A DNA stretch of 64,000 nucleotides, from IMG/VR virus record IMGVR_UViG_3300024503_000015, positions 124,001-188,000 of that record, one strand, 5' to 3'. The notes beneath the pieces were generated by a model. That model worked only from the letters and a program-made list of their open reading frames with translations, did not search any database and was not told the origin of the DNA. This document shows, piece by piece, positions 52,041 to 60,422 of the stretch. Source of the stretch: a virus. The translations under genes were made by a program, and so were the position numbers. Each line of letters starts with the position of its first letter. The first letter of the stretch is position 1.

Positions 52041-53012
52041 TTATGAAACCTTAACAACAGTAAATCCTGCTTTTACGTAGTGATCGTGAGCATAATTCTT
52101 TGCGTGTTCGCGACCTTTAGTAGTAGTTACACGGGGTGTTCTTTCAACTTCATTTCCGTCCTTGTCAATAAGAGTAAAACGGAATGAATACTCTTCTGGA
52201 TCCGGTCCATTAACATATTCATCATCTTCGCGTTCACGACGTCCAAAGCCTGTGCGACTAGAATCGTAATCGCGTTGATACGCATCGTAACTACCGTAAC
52301 GGCCTTCTTCTAATTCTGACATTTTCATAGCATCTTTTTCCTTCTTAGGTTCTTTTTCTTTTTTAGGCTCTTCTTTTTTCTTAGGTTCTTCTTTTTTCTT
52401 AGAATCTTTTTTCTTTGCTTTTTCCTTCGCCTTTTCTTCATAGGGCATCAAGTACTCGGCAACTAAGTCAAAGAATGGTTTACCCATAACAGGTGTTTCT
52501 GAACTTACGCCAGCGGCATCGCTAAATGCTTGTCTGTCGCCTTTGGCTACTGCTTCACGTAAACTTGTAGCAGAGCTCTTACGTAATTCTAATTTTGCTT
52601 CTTCTATACTGTCGTGGAACAGTCTAATTTCTGGAAAATTGTATTCGCCGTGCGGACCAGACTTTCCATTATAATCTTGTACAGTAGGAACTACCCATGC
52701 TTCGTCAGTAACGATGATTAATTTTACTGCACCGTGTTTCTGATATACATAACTGGCTAATGTTAACCAACTTGTTTCGGCAACAATATGTCCTGTAACA
52801 TCAGGCCAAATAACTTTCATACATTCTGTTTTTACATTGTATGGCAGTGGGTCTTTTGGTCCTACAGTACTTTCATTAGTACCAACGTACCATACATCTT
52901 TAGTAGCGGCAGTTTCCCAAGCGGCTTTATGTCCTTTGTGCGGAGGATTGAATCGACCAAATATAATGGCTACTTCACTTGTTTTATTTTCAAATAAATT
53001 TCTTAATCTCAT
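52041..53012 (-). CDS. NMNAT/HIGH-type adenylyltransferase-like protein with capsid-targeting-like N-terminus
   Basis: 323 residues. MRLRNLFE|NK is a targeting-like peptide with an LFE site. The domain starts VAIIFGRFNPPHKGH (14-28), the GxFxPxHxGH motif of nucleotidylyltransferases such as NMN adenylyltransferase and NadR. SSATSLREAVAKGD (148-161) fits the ISSTxIR motif. A Lys/Glu-rich linker (KKEEPKKKEEPKKEKEPKKE) leads to a C-terminal SFRFTLIDKDGNEVERTP beta domain. Adenylylation of NMN or a related phosphate is likely, possibly supporting NAD late in infection or inside the virion. Confidence 0.8.
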   Translation of the reverse strand: MRLRNLFENKTSEVAIIFGRFNPPHKGHKAAWETAATKDVWYVGTNESTVGPKDPLPYNVKTECMKVIWPDVTGHIVAETSWLTLASYVYQKHGAVKLIIVTDEAWVVPTVQDYNGKSGPHGEYNFPEIRLFHDSIEEAKLELRKSSATSLREAVAKGDRQAFSDAAGVSSETPVMGKPFFDLVAEYLMPYEEKAKEKAKKKDSKKKEEPKKKEEPKKEKEPKKEKDAMKMSELEEGRYGSYDAYQRDYDSSRTGFGRREREDDEYVNGPDPEEYSFRFTLIDKDGNEVERTPRVTTTKGREHAKNYAHDHYVKAGFTVVKVS

Positions 53013-53013
53013 A

Positions 53014-54162
53014 TTATTCCCCAGGAGTCCACTGGTCTCTGTTTACTAACTTTACATTACCGAATTTCTTTTCAGGGCCAGCATAGCGTACACGACCTTC
53101 TCCGTTTGTGTCCCAGATATCTCCTTGCTCGCCTTCAACCTGTGCAAGTATTTGGTTTTTCATTGATTGTATTTGTTTAACTAGAGAAAATATAGCATCT
53201 ACAGCGTTAGGATGGGCTTCTATTTTAGCCTGTATTTTTTCTTGTTTTCCTGCACTAACTTTTGACTTTTCCAACCATGCGTTAAAATTCTGTAAACCTA
53301 AACTGCTTAACTGTTTAGCTCTTGCTGTTTGATTTACATAGGTGTAGAATATATTCTTAAGGTCACTTAACCCAGCAGTATCGGACAAGAATCCTTCGAT
53401 TTGTTCTGCGTGTTGTTGTGCATAACCTTCAATGTTATCAATCATCTTAGTATCGATACTAACAGATTTTTTATTGTATATCGGACCTTGTACAATTAAT
53501 TTAGGATTAGCATTAAATTGATCAAAATCGTCTAACGGTTCTTGTTCACTGTCATCCATTCCAAATTGTGGGAAATAAGCATGACCGACAACCATTACAT
53601 CTGCATAAGCAATACGCTTACCTAAATCACTGTCGCCTCTGACATGATAACAAGTTTGTGATTTAGGATTTGGACAGAATGTGTATACTCCGTCTTTTAA
53701 ATCGGGCCTGTTTAAAAATAATGCGTCAGCATAGACAAAGCCTACAAAATCTTTTGGAGTTGCCGCATCAAATGCTGGATATAAATTTGCAAACTTGGCG
53801 GCAAATTCTTCACGTTGTTTACGCTCTTCTTCTGTCTTAGGTGTACCGCTCTTGTTAGCAATAAAATCTTTTACTGCTTCTGGATTATCTGTCTTAGCAC
53901 CACGTGCCCAACCGTTGTGTCCTGCTAGAATTAATGGTCCATTCTTTGTTTCACGACCCCAATAGATTTGAGGATTACCGTCCCATTTCATGCGAATGCT
54001 TTCAGAACCTTCTTGTGTAGCGATTTCTTTAACGTGGTCTAATGCTTCGATGGTACCGTCGATGCCGTAGAAGAAAACTAGATCTTCGAGATGGTTGAAT
54101 GCACGGCCCAGTTTCTTTTTAACTGTTTCTGTGGATTCAACAAATAGTTCTCTTAATCTCAT
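53014..54162 (-). CDS. KWDG nucleotidyltransferase/ligase-like protein (DUF6267 type)
   Basis: 382 residues. MRLRELFVES is the targeting-like start. The core shows IRMKWDGNPQIYWGR with K59-x-D61-G62, the KxDG adenylation motif of ATP-dependent ligases, followed by AGHNGWARG like motif Ia and DFVGFVYADALFLN in the region of motif III. The usual arginine after KxDG is missing, so the activity may be altered. It overlaps the pol-beta nucleotidyltransferase by ATGA, suggesting joint work on nucleic-acid ends. Confidence 0.55.
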   Translation of the reverse strand: MRLRELFVESTETVKKKLGRAFNHLEDLVFFYGIDGTIEALDHVKEIATQEGSESIRMKWDGNPQIYWGRETKNGPLILAGHNGWARGAKTDNPEAVKDFIANKSGTPKTEEERKQREEFAAKFANLYPAFDAATPKDFVGFVYADALFLNRPDLKDGVYTFCPNPKSQTCYHVRGDSDLGKRIAYADVMVVGHAYFPQFGMDDSEQEPLDDFDQFNANPKLIVQGPIYNKKSVSIDTKMIDNIEGYAQQHAEQIEGFLSDTAGLSDLKNIFYTYVNQTARAKQLSSLGLQNFNAWLEKSKVSAGKQEKIQAKIEAHPNAVDAIFSLVKQIQSMKNQILAQVEGEQGDIWDTNGEGRVRYAGPEKKFGNVKLVNRDQWTPGE

Positions 54163-55013
54163 TCTTCGCCCCTTGACTGCTTGGGACCTTTACGTTGTTT
54201 CCATTTTTTATCTGTACTGCACCAGTAACGTCCATAAGTACCTTCTACTACGCCTTGCATCCATGAGAACCATTCGGCAGAACCTTCTTTAACATCTTCA
54301 GGCTTTTTGCCTTCGTTGCCAGGCCAGTTCTCATCGGCTAGTGCGTGTTGAATTTTTGGATTTTGTTCTTTACCTGGTAGTGCGGCAATAATTCTTTCTA
54401 CATTACCTAAGTCAGCGGCAGTAGCATGAGCACCGATTAAAATTTTAGCAACTTCGTCTGCATTGTGAGAAACAAAGTCTGCCTTCTTTCCATTTTCATC
54501 TCGGGCAAACAGCCCTTGGAATCCGCTCCACATTAGTCCGTAAGGATATCTTTGGTTACGAGTTTCTTTAGCAATACTGGAAAGTAGTATGTGCTTATGT
54601 AAACCTTTGAATGGAGTATTTTCAATGCTATAATCGTGTTGATGAAATTTACTAACAGAGCCAGCATCTTTAACAAACATAATATCTGCTTGTGCAAACT
54701 TATCGCCGTTAGGAACTTTAATGTGTACATTGATGCCAGTTAGTGCAGATTCGGTGCCTCTATCTTGAAAGTATGTTTTTAATTTTTGTCTTGCTTCTTT
54801 GGCTGTCTTAACTTTAAAAAAGTCTAACATGGACTGCTCGTCGACCATTAAGTCCATGTCTCCAGAACTGGCTTTATGGCCGGCACTGCCAACAGGAATT
54901 AAATCAATGCCCTGCGGCATCATTGATTGCGCCTTGGCTAGTACTTCCTTGGCTTCATCCTTGCCAAATGGTTCTACATCAGGAAATACATTTCCACCTT
55001 CTAATAGGATCAT
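54159..55013 (-). CDS. Pol-beta superfamily nucleotidyltransferase
   Basis: 284 residues. PVGSAGHKASSGDMDLMVD (40-58) gives the GS...DxD motif with D52 and D54, and KFAQADIMFV supplies the third acidic residue. Residues 150-185 (ETRNQRYPYGLMWSGFQGLF) and the C-terminal GSAEWFSWMQGVVEGTYGR follow. Enzymes of this superfamily add nucleotides to RNA, DNA, small molecules or proteins. Here it lies beside ligase-like and NMNAT-like genes. It overlaps its upstream neighbour by ATGA. Confidence 0.78.
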   Translation of the reverse strand: MILLEGGNVFPDVEPFGKDEAKEVLAKAQSMMPQGIDLIPVGSAGHKASSGDMDLMVDEQSMLDFFKVKTAKEARQKLKTYFQDRGTESALTGINVHIKVPNGDKFAQADIMFVKDAGSVSKFHQHDYSIENTPFKGLHKHILLSSIAKETRNQRYPYGLMWSGFQGLFARDENGKKADFVSHNADEVAKILIGAHATAADLGNVERIIAALPGKEQNPKIQHALADENWPGNEGKKPEDVKEGSAEWFSWMQGVVEGTYGRYWCSTDKKWKQRKGPKQSRGEE

Positions 55014-55354
55014 TCATCTCTCCCATCATAAACACCGTTTTCGATGTTATGTTTTTCTTCGTGGAACATTTTAACAGCCAAGTCCTGTACTTCTTCGGGA
55101 TCGAATAATACTTTTGGGTTTTGGGTGATTTTGAATTTATTGCAATAAACTGGTATGGCTTTATCGATGCAGGGCATAAATGACATTTCGTTGCACTTGC
55201 CGCCGGATTTCAACTTGCCTTTTAATTCAGCGATTACAGGATAAACTACCTTACGATAAAAACGTGGGTCGTTGTGCATAAAAAACTTTAAATCATCGAC
55301 GAAATCGACGTCTTTAAACTGTTCTGCTTGCTTATCTACATCATTTATTTTCAT
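55010..55354 (-). CDS. Small conserved protein
   Basis: 114 residues from the ATG at 55354; a GTG 45 bases earlier would sit only 9 bases after the late motif and is less likely. Helical, with two cysteines (GKCNEMSFMPC) and a long acidic end (DLAVKMFHEEKHNIENG). It opens the pol-beta/ligase/NMNAT/HAD run. Function unknown. Confidence 0.65.
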   Translation of the reverse strand: MKINDVDKQAEQFKDVDFVDDLKFFMHNDPRFYRKVVYPVIAELKGKLKSGGKCNEMSFMPCIDKAIPVYCNKFKITQNPKVLFDPEEVQDLAVKMFHEEKHNIENGVYDGRDE

Positions 55355-55407
55355 ATAATCACCATGTTCTGCATAGAGCCGCGGATATACATACTCCACT
55401 AATAGAG

Positions 55408-55415
55408 TATTTATG
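55408..55415 (-). promoter_or_regulatory. T4-type late promoter motif CATAAATA
   Basis: Motif on the - strand 54 bases before the ATG at 55354. It probably starts the transcript covering the pol-beta, ligase-like, NMNAT-like and HAD-peptidase genes. Confidence 0.55.
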
Positions 55416-55431
55416 CTATTTTACAACTGTA

Positions 55432-56076
55432 TTAAATTTCGCTGATTAGGTACATTTCGTCCACTCTGCGTATCTTATTGCCCAGGAATAGTCTGCACAT
55501 TCCTAGGGTCTTTTCATTTGCGGCGTAAAAGTAGCCTTCGGAGTGGTATGTACGCTTTAGCAGTTTAATGCTGGGAATCTGCTCTGCCCATGCGTGGAAA
55601 CTTTCGCTAGAATCACGTAGAGGATTTACAGTTACTCTATACTTGTGCGTATACTTTTTAGATATAATACAGTTAGGGTTAGTTAATAGAAACTTCCTAA
55701 CTTTATCGTCTGCAGGTTTAGTTACTTCTTTAACATGTCCTAATAGTTGAACAGCATCTAATAAAGAATCACTGTTGGTGTAAATGCTTAATGTGTCGCT
55801 TTCTACACGCAACAAAAAATCAGTTTCTTTATTAAGTAAATCTACAAGTTTGTTTATGTAGATTACATCACTGACTGTAGCATATTTCTTACGCCAGGAT
55901 CTAAGTTGTACTCTACCATCCGGGACGGCTTCAATTTGATCACTAAGAATCTTGATTGAAGCCATTGCCCGAGCGATAGTTCTGCTACGAAACTCCGAAG
56001 CAAAAACATTTATTACACTAATCTTGTTGACATATTTGTCAAAAAACAATTTAGATGTTTGCTTGTACAGTTTCAT
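55432..56076 (-). CDS. Conserved hypothetical protein downstream of the ClpA-like gene
   Basis: 214 residues from MKLYKQTSKLFFDKY; in-frame ATGs 24 and 36 bases upstream are possible and lie within the ClpA-like gene. Basic, mixed alpha/beta, with strong helices (RSRTIARAMASIKILSDQIE) and strands (DFLLRVESDTLSIYTNSDSLL; KYRVTVNPLRDSSESF). It resembles an RNA- or protein-binding factor but no family is recognised. It overlaps the unfoldase gene, so it may be its adaptor. Confidence 0.65.
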   Translation of the reverse strand: MKLYKQTSKLFFDKYVNKISVINVFASEFRSRTIARAMASIKILSDQIEAVPDGRVQLRSWRKKYATVSDVIYINKLVDLLNKETDFLLRVESDTLSIYTNSDSLLDAVQLLGHVKEVTKPADDKVRKFLLTNPNCIISKKYTHKYRVTVNPLRDSSESFHAWAEQIPSIKLLKRTYHSEGYFYAANEKTLGMCRLFLGNKIRRVDEMYLISEI

Positions 56077-58291
56077 TCTGTAATTCGAGTTTAATTTCAT
56101 CGTCTTCAACATTGATGTTTACTGCTCCACCCTGTTTCAGACCACCAAACAACATAAGTTTGGATAATGGACGCTTAATATCCTTATCGATTACACGTTG
56201 CAATGGGCGAGCACCCATCTTCTTATCAAAGCCCTTATCTACCAAGTAGTCAATTGCTTCGTTGCTGATTGTAATCTTAATGCCCTTATCCTTGACCTGT
56301 GTTTTTAACTCAACTAAGAACTTGCCAACAATTTTAATCATTGTTTCTTTGCTTAGTTTACCAAATGTAACAACACCATCTAAACGATTGCGGAACTCTG
56401 GAGCGAAGAATTTCTTAAGTTCTTTATCTTCGTAGTCATTATCTTGACTACCAAAACCAATAACGTTCTTTTCAGCATCTTGTGCGCCAAGGTTAGTAGT
56501 CATAATCAAAATAATGTTACGAGCATCTGCTACTTTACCATTAGATCCTGTTACAAAACCATTGTCCATAATCTGTAATAGGATAGTTGCTACATCTGGA
56601 TGTGACTTTTCAATTTCGTCTAACAATAGAACACAATGTGGATTCTCTTGTAGTTTAGTAATCAACAAGCCAGCGTTTTCTTCAAAGCCAACATATCCAG
56701 GAGGGCTACCAATCAACTTAGATACGCTGTGTTTTTCTTGATACTCCGACATGTCAAAGCGAATAAGTGGAACACCTAACTGTTTACTAAGTTGTTTTGC
56801 GGCTTCAGTCTTACCAACACCAGTTGGCCCCATGAATACAAAACTACCCACTGGTTTATTATCAGATTTAAGTCCTGCTTGTGCTACAAGAATCTTATCA
56901 ACGATTTCGTCAATGGCTTCATCTTGCCCATAAACTTCACCTTTAAGGTTCTTTTCAAGGTTAACAAGATTTTCGTTTTCTTTTTCCTTGACTGTGTCTT
57001 CGGGAAGTTTAACCATTTTTGCTAATTCGTATTGAATCTCAGGAACATCGACAATCTTATGTTCTGCGTTCTTAATATTGAAACGACTACAAGCCACATC
57101 AATTAGATCAATTGCTTTATCTGGTAATTTCTTATCTGTCATATATTTTACAGATAATTTAACTGCTGTTTCAATAGCCGCATCTGTAATTTCAGCACCG
57201 TGATGTTTTTCGTAATACTTCTTAATACCTTTAAGAATATCTACTGCTACTTCTGGAGTAGGCTCGTCAACAGTGATGCGTTGGAAACGGCGCATTAACG
57301 CACGATCCTTTTCAAAGTACTTACGATATTCTTCCCAAGTAGTAGATGCAACTACTTTAATGTTGCCTTTGCTTAGAGCAGGCTTCATCATATTAGCCAA
57401 GTCATTGGCATTACCTTGTCCACCTGCGCCTGCGCCACTAATCATGTGTGCTTCATCGATGAACAATACAGTTTTGCCTTTGCCTGTTAGTGCCTTAAGT
57501 ACTAATTTAAAACGTTCTTCAAAGTCACCGCGATATTTACTACCAGCAAGCATAGCACTAATGTCTAAGTTATAGACTGTATATTCTTTTAAGAAGTCAG
57601 GAACAGCACCATTAATAATATTATGTGCTAGGCCTTCTGCGATAGCAGTCTTACCTACACCAGGGTCGCCTACTAACAATACATTATTTTTAGTTCTGCG
57701 ACCGAGCCCTAGCGCAATTTGTTCTAGTTCTTCAGTTCTACCGATAACTGGATCGATTTTATTTTTCTTGACTTGGTCATTGAGGTTAGTAGTAAATGCT
57801 TTCAGTGCTTTTTCACTTTGTGCATCTGTGACCTGTTCTTCTTCGTCTTCATCGATTTCGCTGTTAATAAAATCAGCAAACTTTTCACGATCCACGCCGC
57901 CCTTATTAATATAGAATACAGCGTAACTGCGCTTTTCGCTAAGTGCGCTCATAAACACATCTACAAGCTCAATGCTTTGACGTCCGCTGAAAAGGACTTG
58001 TGTGAATGCACGATTAAGAACACGCTCAACAGTTTGAGTCTTCTTAGGTTTAAATCCTTTGGGAATTGGATCTATTTTAATTTCGTCTAATTGATTTTTA
58101 AGATAGTGTTCGAGATTCTTTTTAATGTAATCCCCGTCACCACCGAAGTTTACAAGAAGTTCGTAGAACTTTTCTTCGCAGAGCATAGCAAAAATAAGAT
58201 GCTCTAGCGTGACATATTCGTGTCCTAATTTTTTACAGTCTGCAACAGCCTTTTCAAAAACTACTTGCAGTTGATCACTTGGTTCTACCAT
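56051..58291 (-). CDS. clpA: ClpA-like AAA+ unfoldase
   Basis: 746 residues, ClpA size (E. coli 758). An N-domain (1-140) and two AAA+ modules are present: Walker A GDPGVGKT (208-215) with TVLFIDEAH, and GPTGVGKT (488-495) with CVLLLDEIEKS. The pore segment KYRGDFEER and PPGYVGF (530-536) are intact. IGF at 611-613 stands where ClpA has the ClpP-docking IGL loop, so docking to host ClpP is likely retained. No ClpB middle domain. It could redirect host proteolysis or refold phage proteins, with DnaJ and peptide deformylase in the same run. Confidence 0.9.
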   Translation of the reverse strand: MVEPSDQLQVVFEKAVADCKKLGHEYVTLEHLIFAMLCEEKFYELLVNFGGDGDYIKKNLEHYLKNQLDEIKIDPIPKGFKPKKTQTVERVLNRAFTQVLFSGRQSIELVDVFMSALSEKRSYAVFYINKGGVDREKFADFINSEIDEDEEEQVTDAQSEKALKAFTTNLNDQVKKNKIDPVIGRTEELEQIALGLGRRTKNNVLLVGDPGVGKTAIAEGLAHNIINGAVPDFLKEYTVYNLDISAMLAGSKYRGDFEERFKLVLKALTGKGKTVLFIDEAHMISGAGAGGQGNANDLANMMKPALSKGNIKVVASTTWEEYRKYFEKDRALMRRFQRITVDEPTPEVAVDILKGIKKYYEKHHGAEITDAAIETAVKLSVKYMTDKKLPDKAIDLIDVACSRFNIKNAEHKIVDVPEIQYELAKMVKLPEDTVKEKENENLVNLEKNLKGEVYGQDEAIDEIVDKILVAQAGLKSDNKPVGSFVFMGPTGVGKTEAAKQLSKQLGVPLIRFDMSEYQEKHSVSKLIGSPPGYVGFEENAGLLITKLQENPHCVLLLDEIEKSHPDVATILLQIMDNGFVTGSNGKVADARNIILIMTTNLGAQDAEKNVIGFGSQDNDYEDKELKKFFAPEFRNRLDGVVTFGKLSKETMIKIVGKFLVELKTQVKDKGIKITISNEAIDYLVDKGFDKKMGARPLQRVIDKDIKRPLSKLMLFGGLKQGGAVNINVEDDEIKLELQNETVQANI

Positions 58292-58802
58292 TTAATTTCC
58301 TCTGTTTTTTCAGTGCTAAATCTAACTTTAACTTACTTACTCTTTTGGTAAAAGTAATGCCGTCTAAGTGGTCAATTTCATGTTGAATACACTTGGCGTC
58401 ATAACCACTTAATGTAATTGTACATTCTTTTGCTGTCTTGTCAAGATATTTTATTGTAATATTATTAAATCTGTTAATCTTTATGAACAAATTTGGAAAA
58501 CTCAAACAGCCTTCCTCGTCTATACACTCGTCGGATCCGCTGACAATTTCGGGATTAAACATGGCAAATGGTTCTTGCCCACTAGGTTTGACTACAACAA
58601 CTCTGCGATCAAATCCAACTTGATTAGCGGCAATGCCGATGCCACGGCCGCCTAGCATTATCTCGACCATGGCTTGTTCTATTTGGTTAGGATCGATGCC
58701 GCAATTAAAATCAAAGGGCTCTAATTTTGTATAGAGTATTGGGTCTGGATCTGTTCTAAGATAAAAATCTTTAGGTTCTGTAACGGTCTGAAAGTTGCTC
58801 AA
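58275..58802 (-). CDS. def: Peptide deformylase
   Basis: About 175 residues from a TTG at 58802, chosen because this gives the family's usual length and a small overlap with dnaJ; an ATG at 58913 would add 37 residues lying wholly in the dnaJ frame. Metal and catalytic motifs are [10 protein letters not shown] (54-63), EGCLS with C99, and HEIDH (141-145). It removes the formyl group from new proteins. Aquatic phages often carry it, probably to help fast turnover or folding of phage or host proteins. Overlaps the ClpA-like gene by 17 bases. Confidence 0.9.
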   Translation of the reverse strand: MSNFQTVTEPKDFYLRTDPDPILYTKLEPFDFNCGIDPNQIEQAMVEIMLGGRGIGIAANQVGFDRRVVVVKPSGQEPFAMFNPEIVSGSDECIDEEGCLSFPNLFIKINRFNNITIKYLDKTAKECTITLSGYDAKCIQHEIDHLDGITFTKRVSKLKLDLALKKQRKLNGRTK

Positions 58803-59595
58803 TTTGAATCTTATCTTCCGTGAATAGTATTTTGGGAATTGTAATTTGTACTTGTATAAACAAATTTCCTCTTTGATGATTGTGTGGACCGACTGGAAGT
58901 CCGTAACTATCACACTTAATCATTTGACTAGGTTGTATGCCTGCCGGAACTTTGATTTCTAATTCTTTGTCTTCTAATGTTTTAAAGCGGATTGTTTTTC
59001 CTAACATAGCATCAAACGCAGAAATTTCTACTTCTGCATATAAGTTCCTGCCATCACGTTTGAATCTTGGATGTGGAAGTTCAATAATTTGTGCTATTAC
59101 ATCGCCCCTAGGCATATTAGGAATGCTGTCGTCTCCTAATCCTCTAAAACGAATTGAGTCACCGTTTTGTACACCTGCAGGAATACTTAATTGTAGTGCC
59201 TGTTCTTTTCCACTAGGTAATCTGATACTGCCAGTAACTTCTTTGCCGACAAGTATTTCTTCTAAAGTCATTTCGACACGGATATTGATATTCCTGTTCT
59301 TTCTGGACTGCTGTCTAAAGCCAGCACCAAAGGGATTAGCACCAAACATGGCACCAAACAAATCATTCATGTCGTTCATATTGCCAGTATGAAAACTATA
59401 CTGTGGCATTGGGTTGTCGTATTGAGCTCGTTTTTGGTCATCACTAAGGGTGCGATATGCTTCTTCAATTTGTTGAAATTTAGAAGTATCGCCGCCTCTG
59501 TCAGGATGGTGCTTTGAAGCCAATTTACGATATGCTTTTTTGATATCGTCTTGGCTAGCAGATTTTGAAACTCCTAGTATTGAATAATAATCCAT
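58771..59595 (-). CDS. dnaJ: DnaJ-like co-chaperone
   Basis: 274 residues. J domain at 1-65 with H30-P31-D32 (KHHPDRGG) to stimulate host DnaK; a short Gly/Phe-Asn-rich linker (about 75-105); then a DnaJ C-terminal domain ([40 protein letters not shown]). No cysteine zinc finger, so CbpA/type II in build. It probably delivers clients to DnaK and works with the adjoining unfoldase and deformylase. Its promoter has perfect sigma70 boxes overlapped by a 12-bp inverted repeat. Confidence 0.92.
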   Translation of the reverse strand: MDYYSILGVSKSASQDDIKKAYRKLASKHHPDRGGDTSKFQQIEEAYRTLSDDQKRAQYDNPMPQYSFHTGNMNDMNDLFGAMFGANPFGAGFRQQSRKNRNINIRVEMTLEEILVGKEVTGSIRLPSGKEQALQLSIPAGVQNGDSIRFRGLGDDSIPNMPRGDVIAQIIELPHPRFKRDGRNLYAEVEISAFDAMLGKTIRFKTLEDKELEIKVPAGIQPSQMIKCDSYGLPVGPHNHQRGNLFIQVQITIPKILFTEDKIQIEQLSDRYRT

Positions 59596-59609
59596 AGTGT
59601 ATGATGAAA

Positions 59610-59640
59610 AAAGGTATAGTAGTAATTATACTATACCTTT
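59610..59640 (-). terminator. Inverted repeat with T run, overlapping the dnaJ promoter
   Basis: Perfect 12-bp arms AAAGGTATAGTA/TACTATACCTTT with a 7-base spacer; on the - strand the right arm continues into a run of six T in all. It would act as an AU-rich terminator for the upstream transcript. It also spans the -10 box and start point of the dnaJ promoter, so it could be an operator instead. Confidence 0.5.
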
Positions 59641-59653
59641 CTTAGGATGTCAA
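59625..59653 (-). promoter_or_regulatory. Sigma70-type promoter before dnaJ
   Basis: On the - strand TTGACA (59653-59648), a 17-base spacer, TATAAT (59630-59625): a perfect consensus. It serves the dnaJ-def-clpA run. Confidence 0.85.
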
Positions 59654-59657
59654 GAAT

Positions 59658-59870
59658 TTATTTCTTAGTCGCTGTATCTGGCTTAGTACCTTCTACTTTG
59701 GTACCTTCGTGCTTTTTGTGTACTTTGACTGTTTTACAAACTTCTTTTTCCTTACCAGTTTTTGCGTCCTTTTGAGTTACGCAAGCCTTTTTAGTTTTTG
59801 GTGCTTCTTCAGCAGCCATTGTTGGCATTGCAAATGCCGCTGTTAATAATAATGCTAAGAATGTTTTCAT
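59658..59870 (-). CDS. Small exported Lys-rich protein
   Basis: 70 residues. Sec signal peptide with a probable AMA-A type cleavage (FLALLLTAAFAMPTMAAEE, near residue 20). The mature ~50 residues are Lys/Thr-rich with two cysteines (KACVTQ, EVCKTV). The pattern recalls small periplasmic proteins of Betaproteobacteria, a hint about the host only. It sits between the dnaJ promoter and the holin gene. Function unknown. Confidence 0.7.
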   Translation of the reverse strand: MKTFLALLLTAAFAMPTMAAEEAPKTKKACVTQKDAKTGKEKEVCKTVKVHKKHEGTKVEGTKPDTATKK

Positions 59871-59882
59871 TTGTCTCTCCTT

Positions 59883-60404
59883 TTAGAGTTCTGGTTGTTC
59901 TGGTTGTACAGGCATTGGTTTGCCACTGCTTGAGAATCCTACTGCTGGCGCTGGAGTTGCCTTAGGTGTGCTTCCAAACCCGCCTCCGCCAAAGCCACTT
60001 GGTGCTGGTGCTGGGCTTGGTGTTGCAGAACCGAAAGTCCCAGGTGCGGCACCAAATCCTGTTGAAGGTGCGCTAGGTGCTGTAAAGCCGCTTGGTGCTG
60101 TGGTTGGTGCTCCGCCATTGTTTGCTCCTGCTAATTTTTCTTGTGTGCGACCCATTGCCGCGATACCTAGAACAGCACCCATTGCGATGTGGAATAATCC
60201 AGCACCTTGTAATGTCAATGGTTGCCATTGTGTAATTTGTGATACGTGCATAATTGCTTGTAACATTGACCATAGGATTGGAAATAGAACGAAGTCAAAT
60301 GCACAAACGCCCATGTATAACCAGCCCATCATTGGACGCCATTTACTGTTCATCCAATCTTCTTTTTTCTTTTCTGAATCACTCATATCTTTATACTCGC
60401 TCAT
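59883..60404 (-). CDS. Holin-like membrane protein (3TM type)
   Basis: 173 residues. WRPMMGWLYMGVCAFDFVLF (22-41) plus two further hydrophobic segments match the three-transmembrane holin family found with gene-transfer agents and phages. The C-terminal ~80 residues are Gly/Pro/Ala/Ser-rich and cytoplasmic or disordered (GFGAAPGTFGSATPSPAPAP). It lies in the same run as the spanins and endolysin, so it is the best holin candidate. Confidence 0.75.
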   Translation of the reverse strand: MSEYKDMSDSEKKKEDWMNSKWRPMMGWLYMGVCAFDFVLFPILWSMLQAIMHVSQITQWQPLTLQGAGLFHIAMGAVLGIAAMGRTQEKLAGANNGGAPTTAPSGFTAPSAPSTGFGAAPGTFGSATPSPAPAPSGFGGGGFGSTPKATPAPAVGFSSSGKPMPVQPEQPEL

Positions 60405-60422
60405 ATTCGCTCCTTTTAATTT

